Shown: positions 15,065 through 22,130 of the stretch, piece after piece
How positions within the stretch are numbered: position 1 is the first letter of the stretch
How the letters are laid out: the number at the start of each line of letters is the position of its first letter
Origin: Lachnospiraceae bacterium
Lineage (GTDB): Bacteria > Bacillota > Clostridia > Lachnospirales > Lachnospiraceae
Direction: 5' to 3'
DNA: 22,130 bases
Assembly: GCA_900759225.1 (NCBI GenBank)
Contig: CAAEUM010000141.1
Coordinates: forward strand, 1 to 22,130
Notes under the pieces: generated by a model
What the model saw: the letters and a program-made list of their open reading frames with translations, nothing else
The model's database searches: none
Told to the model about the DNA's origin: nothing
Program-made: the position numbers and the translations under genes

Positions 15065-15807
15065 TGAACGGCGAAAGTATTTTGGAAATCCGTCATTTAA
15101 GTAAGACCTTCGGCACCAATCTGGTGCTAAAGGATATTGATTTTAAGGTAGACAGCGGGGATGTGACCTGTATCATCGGTGCTTCCGGCTCCGGAAAATC
15201 TACCCTTCTGCGCTGCTTAAACCTTCTTGAAACACCTACAACCGGTGAGATCTTATATCATGGCAGCAACATTGCTGACCGGAAGGTAAATGCACCTCAG
15301 TACCGCTCCCGGGTGGGAATGGTGTTCCAGAGCTTTAATCTGTTTAACAATATGACGGTTCTGGACAACTGCATGGTGGGACAGACCAAGGTGTTGAAAA
15401 AGGATAAGGAAGAGGCGAAAAAGCATGCCATGTACTATCTTGAAAAGGTAGGGATGGCCCCCTATATCAATGCAAAGCCAAAGCAGCTTTCCGGAGGGCA
15501 GAAGCAGCGCGTTGCCATTGCAAGAGCCCTTGCGATGGAGCCGGAGGTACTTCTGTTTGATGAGCCTACCTCAGCCCTTGATCCGCAGATGGTAGGCGAG
15601 GTTTTAGAGGTTATGCGGAAGCTGGCGTCTGAGGGCTTGACTATGATCATTGTCACCCATGAAATGGCCTTCGCCAGGGATGTATCAAGCCATGTAGTAT
15701 TTATGGCAGACGGTGTTATTGTGGAGGAGGGGAAACCCAGGGAGATTTTTGAAGATCCGCAGAAACACCAGACAAAAGAATTTTTAAGCCGCTTTATGCG
15801 TGGATAA
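15061..15807 (+). CDS. Amino acid ABC transporter ATP-binding protein
   Basis: 248 residues. The Walker [10 protein letters not shown] (residues 40-48), Q-loop VFQSFNLF near 88-95, signature LSGGQKQR (143-150), Walker B VLLFDE with E168, and switch H in VTHEMA are all present, so it should be an active ATPase. It belongs to the polar amino acid (GlnQ/HisP) class and powers the importer. Two ATG codons in tandem (15061 and 15064) follow AGGAGG with 4- and 7-base spacing; the second may be used. It is the last gene of the operon, closed by a strong terminator. Confidence 0.96.
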   Translation: MMNGESILEIRHLSKTFGTNLVLKDIDFKVDSGDVTCIIGASGSGKSTLLRCLNLLETPTTGEILYHGSNIADRKVNAPQYRSRVGMVFQSFNLFNNMTVLDNCMVGQTKVLKKDKEEAKKHAMYYLEKVGMAPYINAKPKQLSGGQKQRVAIARALAMEPEVLLFDEPTSALDPQMVGEVLEVMRKLASEGLTMIIVTHEMAFARDVSSHVVFMADGVIVEEGKPREIFEDPQKHQTKEFLSRFMRG

Positions 15808-15826
15808 GGACGGCTGTGAAGTGAAG

Positions 15827-15859
15827 ATCGGCTCCTGTGCAGAACAGGGCCGATTTTTT
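15827..15859 (+). terminator. Rho-independent terminator of the ABC importer operon
   Basis: ATCGGC-T-CCTGT (15827-15838) pairs with ACAGGGCCGAT (15844-15854) with one bulged T and a short loop, followed by six T (15854-15859). Strong stem plus U-tract. Confidence 0.92.
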
Positions 15860-16077
15860 AATATCATAGGAACGTTCCGGACAGGCAAACCTGTATGAAT
15901 TTGCCGTACTAGCATCTTTGAAGTTAATTGACACTGAAAAAATAAAAAGTCTCTGTTTAACAGGGATAAGGCTTAAAAAGATAAAAATAATAAAAGAATC
16001 CATAAAAAAAGGAAAAATCTGGATAGATATAGGCGTTTTGTACAAAAATCAATGAAAAATATCTTGCATACTGTACA
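15860..16077. other. Intergenic AT-rich region upstream of the dsdA promoter
   Basis: Together with the flanking sites, this belongs to the 388-base gap between the ABC ATPase and D-serine ammonia-lyase genes. I see no gene here. It is strongly A-rich from about 15930 to 16030. It holds two TGTACA palindromes (16039-16044 and 16072-16077), 33 bases apart, the second touching the -35 box of the dsdA promoter. A lone TTGACA at about 15918-15923 has no matching -10. Confidence 0.5.
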
Positions 16078-16105
16078 TTGAAACTTTACAAATGTTAAGT
16101 ATAAT
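16078..16105 (+). promoter_or_regulatory. Promoter of the D-serine operon
   Basis: TTGAAA (16078-16083), a 16-base spacer and perfect TATAAT (16100-16105). The leader to the start codon is about 85 bases. Confidence 0.85.
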
Positions 16106-16131
16106 AAAATATATGAAAAGTAATACTTAAC
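16094..16131. promoter_or_regulatory. Operator-like inverted repeat over the -10 box of the D-serine operon
   Basis: Perfect 9-bp arms GTTAAGTAT (16094-16102) and ATACTTAAC (16123-16131), centre to centre 29 bases. The left arm overlaps the -10 box and the right arm lies downstream of the transcription start. A bound regulator would block transcription. The nearby XRE-cupin protein is a candidate; this is inference. Confidence 0.55.
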
Positions 16132-16195
16132 ACCGGGTGTGAAACAATAACAATGGTTGTGAATTTTGCAGCTGAACGAAAGAGAGGAGATTCTT

Positions 16196-17545
16196 ATGGC
16201 ATTAAAAGAGTATGCAGCGAAAATGGTACAGGAGCAGCCAATCTTAAAGGAGATTTCCGAACAGAAAGAAACCGTATGGATCAATGATAAGTACCTTCCC
16301 TTTGCAATGACAGATGGCCTGTGCCAGCTGATCGTTTCAGATGAGGACATTCTGGACGCAGAGAAGCGTCTGGAGCGCTTTGCGCCATTTATTGAAAAAT
16401 GTTTCCCGGAAACAAAGGAGACAAAGGGTATGATCGAATCCCCGCTTAGAGCGATTCCGTCTATGCAGAAAGCACTGGAACAGCAGTATGGATGTACAAT
16501 TTCCGGCAATCTGTTTCTGAAGATGGACAGCCATCTTGCTGTGGCAGGTTCTGTAAAAGCAAGAGGCGGCATTTATGAGGTGTTAAAGCATGCAGAGGAT
16601 TTGGCCATTGCAGCCGGAAAACTGAAGGTAACGGATAATTATGAAAAGCTGGCAGAGGATGAGATGAAGGAGTTCTTTGGACAGTATACAGTCCAGGTGG
16701 GTTCCACCGGAAACCTGGGAATGTCCATTGGCATCAGCAGTGCTGCCATTGGCTTTAAGGTAAAGGTACATATGTCTGCGGATGCCCGCCAGTGGAAGAA
16801 GGATCTGCTTCGCAGCAAGGGCGTGGAAGTGATCGAATACGCAGATGATTATTCAAAGGCAGTTGCAGAGGGAAGAAAGCTGTCAGATGCAGACCCTATG
16901 AGCTACTTCGTAGATGATGAAAAATCTGTAAATCTTTTCCTGGGATATGCAGTAGCTGCTTCCAGACTGAAAAAGCAGTTTGAAGAACAGGGCGTTGCTG
17001 TAGATGAGGACCATCCTCTGATCGTCTATATTCCTACTGGTGTAGGCGGAGCTCCCGGCGGAGTTGCCTACGGCTTAAAGCGTCTGTTTAAGGACAGTGT
17101 ACACTGCTTCTTTGCAGAGCCTACCTTGTGTCCTTCTGTACTGCTCGGATTTGCAACCGGCTATTACGAGAAGGTAAATGTACATGATTTTGGAATTGAA
17201 GGCATTACAGAGGCGGACGGACTGGCCTGTGCAAGCCCATCCGGCTTTGTTACAAGAATTGATTCAAACCTTGTATCCGGTGATTTTACAGTGAAGGATG
17301 GCAGGCTGTATGACTTTATGAGACTGCTGCATGAATCAGAGGATATCCTCATTGAACCATCCAGCTGTGCAGCATTTGCCGGACCTGTTAACCTGGAAGG
17401 TGCAGAGGCAGGAAAAGAATATCTGGAAAAACAGGGCCTTACCAGTGAGCAGATGCAGAATGCAACCCAGATCTGCTGGGCAACCGGCGGCCGACTGGTT
17501 CCGGATGAGATCTGGAAAGAGTATCTGACAAAGCAGATTGACTGA
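16196..17545 (+). CDS. dsdA: D-serine ammonia-lyase (D-serine dehydratase)
   Basis: 449 residues, close to E. coli DsdA (442). It is a PLP enzyme that converts D-serine to pyruvate and ammonia in the cytoplasm. The PLP lysine is K121 in LAVAGSVKARGG, the phosphate-binding loop is GSTGNLG at 169-175, and LKMDSHLAVAGS is characteristic of this subgroup. An ATG-less upstream extension to 16166 is in frame, but GAGGAG lies 6-7 bases before the ATG at 16196, which is used. It is followed after 20 bases by a GntP-type permease. Together they form a D-serine uptake and breakdown operon under the promoter at 16078-16105. Confidence 0.95.
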   Translation: MALKEYAAKMVQEQPILKEISEQKETVWINDKYLPFAMTDGLCQLIVSDEDILDAEKRLERFAPFIEKCFPETKETKGMIESPLRAIPSMQKALEQQYGCTISGNLFLKMDSHLAVAGSVKARGGIYEVLKHAEDLAIAAGKLKVTDNYEKLAEDEMKEFFGQYTVQVGSTGNLGMSIGISSAAIGFKVKVHMSADARQWKKDLLRSKGVEVIEYADDYSKAVAEGRKLSDADPMSYFVDDEKSVNLFLGYAVAASRLKKQFEEQGVAVDEDHPLIVYIPTGVGGAPGGVAYGLKRLFKDSVHCFFAEPTLCPSVLLGFATGYYEKVNVHDFGIEGITEADGLACASPSGFVTRIDSNLVSGDFTVKDGRLYDFMRLLHESEDILIEPSSCAAFAGPVNLEGAEAGKEYLEKQGLTSEQMQNATQICWATGGRLVPDEIWKEYLTKQID

Positions 17546-17565
17546 AAATAAAAGGGGGAAGAACT

Positions 17566-18909
17566 ATGAGTTCAACAACAATGGTTATTTTAGGTCTTGT
17601 TTTAGCAGTTGCGGTTCTGGTTTTATTTACCGTAAAATTGAAGATACATCCGTTCTTTGCTCTGATTGCAACCTCTGCAACCTTTGCGGTTGTTTCAGGC
17701 ATGGACATGCAGGAAATGTTAAGCGCTTTTACCAGCGGAATGGGCGGGACAACGGCCGATATCGGTCTTGTGATCGCACTGGGAACAGTTACCGGCACCC
17801 TTCTTGAGAAATCAGGTGCTGCAGAGACTATGGCAAAAACCATTTTAAAGATCACCGGAAAGAAGCATGCTGCTTTGGGACTGGCAATCACCGGATATTT
17901 TGTATCCATTCCTGTATTCTGTGATTCTGCCTTTGTTCTTCTCAGCCCCATTGCAAAAAGGCTTTCCAAGGACACAAAGATTTCCATGACAACCATGGCA
18001 GTTGCGCTGGCAATGGGTCTTCATGCAACCCACATGTTTGTGCCGCCGACACCGGGGCCTCTGGCAGTTGCAGGAATTTTGAACGCAGACCTTGGTATGG
18101 TAATTCTGTTTGGCGCTATGGTATCAATTCCGGTTATGCTGGTTGGCTACTTTGCCTCTCTGGCAGCAGGGAAAAAGTATTATTATCTCCCGGAGATCGA
18201 GGAGACTGCTCCTTCAGAAAATGGAAAGCAGCCCAGCGCATTTGCGGCATTTCTTCCAATCCTGGTCCCTATTTTTCTGATGCTGTTAAAAACCATCGGG
18301 GATATGGTAGCCTCTGAGAATGTGCTTCTCTCTGTTCTGGATGTGATCGGAACCCCGGCTGTAGCTCTTTTGATCGGCCTTTTGCTTGCAGCCTATACCT
18401 ATCATCAGATCCATCCGGAAGATAAGGATGCATGGAGCTTTGACGGCGTAGTAGCCGACTCTTTAAAGACAGCCGGCCAGATTGTCCTGATCGTAGGTGC
18501 AGGCGGTGCCTTCGGCGGTGTTTTAAAGGCCTCCTCCCTGCAGGCGATCCTGACAGAGGCATTCTCCGGACTGGCAATCGGTATCCTAGCTCCGTTCCTC
18601 ATTGGATTTATCTTTAGAACCTGTGTTGGCTCTGCAACCATTGCCATGGTAACAGCGGCGACAATGATAACACCTCTCATTGATATCCTTGGATTTGGCA
18701 CACCGATGGGCAGAGTGATCGCAATGCTGGCATGTGCGGCAGGCGGTATGATGGTATTCCATGGAAATGATGACTTCTTCTGGGTAACTGCAACTACATC
18801 CAAGATGGATACGTCCATTGCCTATAAGACAATTCCGATCATCAGTGTACTGCAGTCCCTGACAGCACTGGCAGTTGTATTTGTATTAAGCCTGGTATTT
18901 CTGCACTAA
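17566..18909 (+). CDS. GntP family permease, probable D-serine transporter (DsdX-like)
   Basis: 447 residues, about 12 hydrophobic segments. GntP-family features include GLHATHMFVPPTPGPLAVAGIL in the middle, IPVFCDSAFVLLSPI and, near the C-terminus, FRTCVGSATIAMVTAATMI and FHGNDDFFWVTA. The family moves gluconate-like sugar acids or, for DsdX, D-serine by proton symport. Location directly after dsdA on the same transcript supports D-serine; sequence alone would not separate it from gluconate permeases. GGGGGAAG lies about 5 bases before the ATG. A terminator follows at 18936-18975. Confidence 0.9.
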   Translation: MSSTTMVILGLVLAVAVLVLFTVKLKIHPFFALIATSATFAVVSGMDMQEMLSAFTSGMGGTTADIGLVIALGTVTGTLLEKSGAAETMAKTILKITGKKHAALGLAITGYFVSIPVFCDSAFVLLSPIAKRLSKDTKISMTTMAVALAMGLHATHMFVPPTPGPLAVAGILNADLGMVILFGAMVSIPVMLVGYFASLAAGKKYYYLPEIEETAPSENGKQPSAFAAFLPILVPIFLMLLKTIGDMVASENVLLSVLDVIGTPAVALLIGLLLAAYTYHQIHPEDKDAWSFDGVVADSLKTAGQIVLIVGAGGAFGGVLKASSLQAILTEAFSGLAIGILAPFLIGFIFRTCVGSATIAMVTAATMITPLIDILGFGTPMGRVIAMLACAAGGMMVFHGNDDFFWVTATTSKMDTSIAYKTIPIISVLQSLTALAVVFVLSLVFLH

Positions 18910-18935
18910 ATAATAGAAATAAGTATGTTAGAGAG

Positions 18936-18975
18936 TACGGCAATTTCCTTCTGTGGGAACTGCCGTATTTCTTAT
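18936..18975 (+). terminator. Terminator of the D-serine operon
   Basis: TACGGCA (18936-18942) pairs with TGCCGTA (18961-18967); after one mismatch the inner TTTCC/GGGAA pairs continue the stem (one G-U), followed by the T-rich TTTCTTAT. Confidence 0.75.
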
Positions 18976-19009
18976 ATAGCCAGAATGAAGCCGGAAATTT
19001 TTTGGGCCC

Positions 19010-19038
19010 TTGTCCTTGTTCGGGAGACATGGTAAAAT
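19010..19038 (+). promoter_or_regulatory. Promoter of the XRE-cupin regulator gene
   Basis: TTGTCC (19010-19015), a 17-base spacer and TAAAAT (19033-19038), about 35 bases upstream of the start codon. It lies after the D-serine operon terminator, so the regulator is expressed separately. Confidence 0.65.
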
Positions 19039-19072
19039 AGACCTTAGAAAACCAGAAACAGGAGAAGTGAAA

Positions 19073-19624
19073 ATGGATTTAAATATAGGTGCAAAAATTT
19101 TGAAATACAGAACGCAGCATAGGCTGAGCCTGAGGGAGTTGGCAGAAAAAACGGGAGTTACTGCTTCTATGATCAGCCAGATTGAAAATAATGCAGTTAA
19201 CCCTTCGATCAATACCTTAAAGCTGCTGTCGGATGCACTTGATTTTCCTCTGTATGTGCTGTTTCAGGAGGAAAATAATCCGGAGAAGGAGCTGATCGTC
19301 CGCAGGGGAGAATACCGTACCCTTGGAAACGGACAGAGCGAGGTATCCTATAATCTGCTCACAGCCAATACAAAAGGTGACATTGAGTTTGTTATGATGG
19401 TGATTCCGGCAGGAACAGTTACTGCGGACAGGGAGCGGGCCCATCAGGGGGAAGAAACCGCTTATGTAGAGCGCGGCAGTGTCTATGTTTCTCTGAACAG
19501 TGAAGAATTTCTGCTGAATGAGGGGGATGCAGTCAGGATCCCTGCTGGTACGGAGCACCGATGGTTTAACAGGGACACTGCGGAAGCGAGGGTTATTTTT
19601 GCAGTGACACCGCCTACGTTTTAG
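19073..19624 (+). CDS. XRE family transcriptional regulator with C-terminal cupin domain
   Basis: 183 residues. The N-terminal helix-turn-helix is at about residues 6-62 (ILKYRTQHRLSLRELAEKTG, then ASMISQIENNAVNPSINTLKLL). The C-terminal cupin is at about residues 105-178 (IPAGTVTADRERAHQGEETAYVERGSVYV, then NEGDAVRIPAGTEHRWFNRD). The architecture is that of small regulators that sense a metabolite in the cupin barrel. Upstream in-frame codons from 19010 lack an RBS, while CAGGAG lies 8 bases before the ATG at 19073. It sits just after the D-serine operon in the same direction with its own promoter, so it is the likely local regulator of dsdA and the permease, binding perhaps the inverted repeat at 16094-16131. 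Ligand unknown. Confidence 0.9.
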   Translation: MDLNIGAKILKYRTQHRLSLRELAEKTGVTASMISQIENNAVNPSINTLKLLSDALDFPLYVLFQEENNPEKELIVRRGEYRTLGNGQSEVSYNLLTANTKGDIEFVMMVIPAGTVTADRERAHQGEETAYVERGSVYVSLNSEEFLLNEGDAVRIPAGTEHRWFNRDTAEARVIFAVTPPTF

Positions 19625-19659
19625 GAAACACAGGCGGTGGAGGATAAAGTGTGAGAAAA

Positions 19660-19694
19660 CAGGCAGCTGGCTGTAAACCGCTGCCTCTTATTTA
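19660..19694. terminator. Shared hairpin between convergent genes (bidirectional terminator)
   Basis: GGCAG (19662-19666) pairs with CTGCC (19681-19685), with an inner GG/CC pair. On the plus strand it is followed by TCTTATTTAT, on the minus strand by TGTTTTCTC. It lies between the regulator stop (19624) and the stop of the minus-strand small gene (19688). U-tracts are interrupted, so it is moderate. Confidence 0.5.
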
Positions 19695-19867
19695 TCCTCA
19701 GTGGCTCTGTAATTATAAAGGGCCTCATAGCTGTCAAGCTCTGCTTCTGACTGGGGCAGTGAGGGAATCAGTCCGGTGCAGTCGGTGGCGGAGCAGCTCT
19801 GGATATCTGTGTCAAAGGTATCCTTTTTCTTCGTTTTTGCCTGTTTTTTAGCTTCCCATTCTTTCAT
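19688..19867 (-). CDS. Small uncharacterised protein (59 residues)
   Basis: Starts MKEWEAKKQAKTKKKDTF, then contains DIQSCSATDCTGLIPSLP (C25 and C30) and ends with an acidic, tyrosine-containing tail ESYEALYNY-like (SEAELDSYEALYNY). No hydrophobic segment. A very good ribosome site, AGGAGG, lies 10 bases before the ATG at 19867. The basic N-terminus, the paired cysteines and the NPC-like loop are not a domain I can name. No clear promoter was found upstream. It converges on the XRE-cupin gene and shares a hairpin with it. The gene is likely real by RBS and sensible composition, but the function is unknown. Confidence 0.65.
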   Translation of the reverse strand: MKEWEAKKQAKTKKKDTFDTDIQSCSATDCTGLIPSLPQSEAELDSYEALYNYRATEDK

Positions 19868-19971
19868 TCAATAAATACCTCCTGTATAGGGATAGTATGA
19901 TCGGAAGAGCCTGCGCCATACAGGAAAAAAGCGGCAGCTATTTTGGAAAAGGGACTCTGTGGCTGAACGGA

Positions 19972-20123
19972 CGAACAGTTCAGCCTTGTATCTTCTTGTC
20001 CGCTGCAAGCGTCCAAGAAGCGCCGGGCGTCCGCCCTATGAAGATTTAGACAGTAAAACGTTTATGAAAGCAAGCTTTCAACACTTTTTTACTTTATAAA
20101 TCTTCGCATGGCTGAACTGTTAG
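19972..20123. mobile_element. MITE-like palindromic element, copy 4 (152 bp, divergent and composite)
   Basis: Terminal GAACAGTTCAG (19973-19983) and CTGAACTGTTA (20112-20122) match the ends of copy 3, but the outermost bases have changed. The left hairpin (CTTCTTG / CAAGAAG with an inner CGC/GCG and a TGCAA loop, 19992-20020) is related to the other copies. To its right lies an extra imperfect palindrome of 66 bases (20040-20105), with arms GAAGATTTA/TAAATCTTC and a core TGAAAGC/GCTTTCA. No 8-bp flanking duplication is visible. A further GGCTGAAC at 19961-19968 suggests an adjoining fragment. It lies upstream of the ftsH promoter. Confidence 0.7.
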
Positions 20124-20153
20124 CGATTTTAAGAAATTTTAATTGTTCTTTTC

Positions 20154-20182
20154 TTGATTTATGGGGAGACTGCAACTATAAT
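20154..20182 (+). promoter_or_regulatory. Promoter of ftsH
   Basis: TTGATT (20154-20159), a 17-base spacer and perfect TATAAT (20177-20182), about 60 bases before the start codon and 31 bases after MITE copy 4. No CIRCE-like sequence is present here. Confidence 0.75.
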
Positions 20183-20242
20183 GGTAGAGAATGGGTTTTG
20201 ACATGCTTTAAAAGGCCTATTCAGAGGGAGAAATCATACAGA

Positions 20243-22130
20243 ATGAATGATAACAAAAAAGATCCAAATATGAAAAGTAACTGGCAGACAATATCCATGC
20301 TGATCGTGGCGGCCCTGCTTACCTTCCTGGTGGTAGGATGGATGAACACGACCGTCAACGAGAGGCAGCGCAAGGAATTGACCTATAATGAATTTGTCGC
20401 TATGGTAGAAAACGGGGAAGTGGAATCCATCAGCGTAGGCAATTCCGAAATTTCAGTAAAGCCAAAGCCTGGCAACACAAAGTATTCTCAGCAGATAAAG
20501 TATTATGTGGTGCGTATGGAAGGAGATTACCAGTTTGTAGAGCGTGCCATTGAAAACAAGGTGGATTTTGTCCGGGAGGACAGCAATCCCAATGCGGTGC
20601 TGTTGGCAATCTTAAATTATGCACTTCCCTTTGCCTTCCTGCTGTTCCTGATGAATTTCACCATGAAGCGCATGGGCGGCGGCGGAATTATGGGTGTTGG
20701 AAAGAGCAATGCCAAGATGTATGTTCAGAAGGAAACTGGAATCACCTTTAAGGATGTGGCCGGGGAGGATGAGGCAAAGGAATCCCTGACTGAGATCGTA
20801 GATTTCCTTCATAATCCGGGAAAGTACACCAAGATCGGTGCAAAGCTTCCCAAGGGAGCCCTTTTAGTAGGCCCTCCTGGAACCGGTAAAACCCTGCTTG
20901 CAAAGGCAGTGGCAGGAGAGGCACATGTGCCCTTTTATTCCCTGTCAGGCTCTGACTTTGTAGAGATGTTTGTAGGTGTAGGTGCATCCCGCGTCCGCGA
21001 TCTGTTTAAGAACGCAACGGAAAATGCCCCCTGTATTATTTTTATTGATGAGATCGATGCCATTGGCCGCAGCCGCGACAGCCGCATGGGCGGAAATGAC
21101 GAGCGTGAGCAGAGCTTAAACCAGCTGCTCAGCGAGATGGATGGTTTTGATTCCACGAAGGGACTTCTGGTGTTAGGTGCGACCAACCGTCCGGAGATCC
21201 TTGACCCGGCTCTTCTGCGTCCGGGACGTTTTGACCGCCGGGTGATCGTGGATAAGCCGGATCTAAACGGACGCATCAGTATTTTAAAGGTACATTCCAA
21301 GGATGTGCTTTTAGATGAGACCGTTGATTTTAAGGAAATTGCCCTGGCTACCTCCGGAGCCGTAGGTGCAGATCTTGCAAATATGATGAATGAGGCTGCG
21401 ATCAATGCAGTCAAGCATGGACGCAACGCTGTTTCCCAGAAGGATCTTCTGGAGGCAGTTGAGGTTGTGCTTGTAGGTAAGGAAAAGAAAGACCGGATCA
21501 TGAGCAAGGAGGAGCGCCGTATCGTATCTTACCATGAGGTAGGACATGCCCTGGTAAGTGCGCTGCAGAAGCATTCTGAGCCGGTTCAGAAGATTACCAT
21601 TGTTCCAAGGACCATGGGTGCTTTGGGCTATGTTATGAATGTGCCGGAAGAGGAAAAGTTCTTAAATACAAAGAAGGAGCTGGAGGCAAGGCTGGTAGAG
21701 CTTATGGCAGGCCGTGCAGCGGAGGAAATCGTGTTTGACACAGTGACTACAGGAGCAGCCAATGATATCCAGCAGGCAACCAATCTTGTCCGGGCTATGG
21801 TAACCCAGTACGGAATGTCGGAGAAGTTCGGCCTTATGGGACTTGCATCCCAGGAGAACCAGTATCTTTCCGGCCGCACTGTATTAAACTGCGGCGACGC
21901 AACGGCAGCAGAGATTGACCAGGAAGTGATGAAGGTCTTAAAGGATGCCTACAATGAAGCAAAGCGCCTGCTGAGTGAAAACAGGGATGCCATGGATCAG
22001 ATCGCAGATTTCCTCATTGAGAAGGAAACCATTACAGGAAAAGAGTTTATGCAGATTTTCCGCCGCGTAAAGGGGATTCCGGAGCCGGAGGAGAAAAAGG
22101 AGGAGCCTGCCGGGGAAGCAGCACCTGCGA
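20243..22130 (+). CDS. ftsH: ATP-dependent zinc metalloprotease FtsH, 3' end outside window
   Basis: 629 residues are visible and the frame is still open at the right edge, so the extreme C-terminus is missing. It is a membrane-anchored AAA+ protease that unfolds and degrades membrane and regulatory proteins as a hexamer. Membrane segments lie at about residues 14-33 and 118-140. Walker A GPPGTGKT is at 210-217, followed by the pore loop MFVGVG, Walker [12 protein letters not shown] and the second region of homology [21 protein letters not shown]. The zinc site is H431-E-V-G-H435, with the third ligand probably the D of AANDIQQA. The start ATG at 20243 has a GGGAG site about 12 bases upstream; the later ATG (residue 10) has none. 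The C-terminal part turns E/K/P/A-rich. Confidence 0.97.
   Translation, partial: MNDNKKDPNMKSNWQTISMLIVAALLTFLVVGWMNTTVNERQRKELTYNEFVAMVENGEVESISVGNSEISVKPKPGNTKYSQQIKYYVVRMEGDYQFVERAIENKVDFVREDSNPNAVLLAILNYALPFAFLLFLMNFTMKRMGGGGIMGVGKSNAKMYVQKETGITFKDVAGEDEAKESLTEIVDFLHNPGKYTKIGAKLPKGALLVGPPGTGKTLLAKAVAGEAHVPFYSLSGSDFVEMFVGVGASRVRDLFKNATENAPCIIFIDEIDAIGRSRDSRMGGNDEREQSLNQLLSEMDGFDSTKGLLVLGATNRPEILDPALLRPGRFDRRVIVDKPDLNGRISILKVHSKDVLLDETVDFKEIALATSGAVGADLANMMNEAAINAVKHGRNAVSQKDLLEAVEVVLVGKEKKDRIMSKEERRIVSYHEVGHALVSALQKHSEPVQKITIVPRTMGALGYVMNVPEEEKFLNTKKELEARLVELMAGRAAEEIVFDTVTTGAANDIQQATNLVRAMVTQYGMSEKFGLMGLASQENQYLSGRTVLNCGDATAAEIDQEVMKVLKDAYNEAKRLLSENRDAMDQIADFLIEKETITGKEFMQIFRRVKGIPEPEEKKEEPAGEAAPA

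Noticed and set aside
15860..16077. CRISPR array or small RNA gene in the A-rich gap
   Set aside because: No regularly spaced repeats, and no promoter-hairpin-terminator arrangement that would support an RNA gene.
17439..17996. Minus-strand frame of 185 residues
   Set aside because: Spans the end of dsdA and the start of the permease gene in antisense; no RBS and no family resemblance.
19651..19851. Plus-strand frame of 66 residues
   Set aside because: Lies antisense to the better supported 59-residue minus-strand gene; no ribosome site and low-quality composition.

Overview
The window looks like a chromosomal segment of a Lachnospiraceae-type Firmicute (Clostridium cluster XIVa). The basis is gene content and style: a pyrF-pyrK-pyrD-pyrE order with class 1B PyrD/PyrK, strong AGGAGG ribosome binding sites, sigma-A promoters, a HrcA/CIRCE-type heat-shock operator, and small Clostridia-type proteins. 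The genus cannot be fixed from sequence alone. No prophage, CRISPR array, rRNA or tRNA was seen. Both window ends cut genes: a nitroreductase at the left and ftsH at the right.

Layout. 1-3000: 3' end of a nitroreductase, overlapping tail-to-tail with a leftward phospholipase-D/cardiolipin-synthase-like membrane protein, then a leftward Hsp20 gene with its own terminator and a CIRCE-controlled promoter, then a leftward small DUF2007-like protein. 3000-4900: a sigma factor and its translationally coupled single-pass membrane anti-sigma-like partner. 4900-8660: pyrimidine operon pyrF-pyrK-pyrD-pyrE plus a 49-residue membrane protein, followed without obvious breaks by a VanZ-like protein, a small membrane protein and an M29-type aminopeptidase with a long N-terminal extension (to 11590). 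11600-13061: MATE exporter. 13168-15859: polar amino acid ABC importer (lipoprotein, permease, ATPase) with its own promoter and a strong terminator. 16078-18975: D-serine ammonia-lyase and a GntP/DsdX-type permease under a consensus promoter with symmetric operator-like sites. 19010-19690: an XRE-cupin regulator with its own promoter. 19688-19867: an unrecognised 59-residue protein on the minus strand. 20154-22130: ftsH.

The most notable observation is a dispersed non-coding palindromic element present four times (1963-2033, 2621-2714, 5932-6011, 19972-20123). The best copy is 80 bp with perfect 12-bp terminal inverted repeats starting GTAA. Three copies are flanked by 8-bp direct repeats of different sequence: GTTTTATC/T, ATGAAATG and GGAAAAAA. 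This is the signature of a transposed miniature element (MITE). GTAA ends and 8-bp duplications are the hallmarks of IS66-family transposons, so I infer an IS66-mobilised MITE. Its central hairpin varies in sequence between copies but keeps its pairing. Copies lie between hsp20 and its terminator, upstream of the hsp20 promoter, inside the pyr operon between pyrF and pyrK, and upstream of the ftsH promoter.

How the genes work together: PyrF, PyrK, PyrD and PyrE cover the last steps of UMP synthesis. The ABC importer and aminopeptidase serve amino acid and peptide supply. DsdA with the permease would import D-serine and deaminate it to pyruvate and ammonia, with the XRE-cupin protein the likely local regulator. 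Hsp20 and FtsH are protein quality-control functions.
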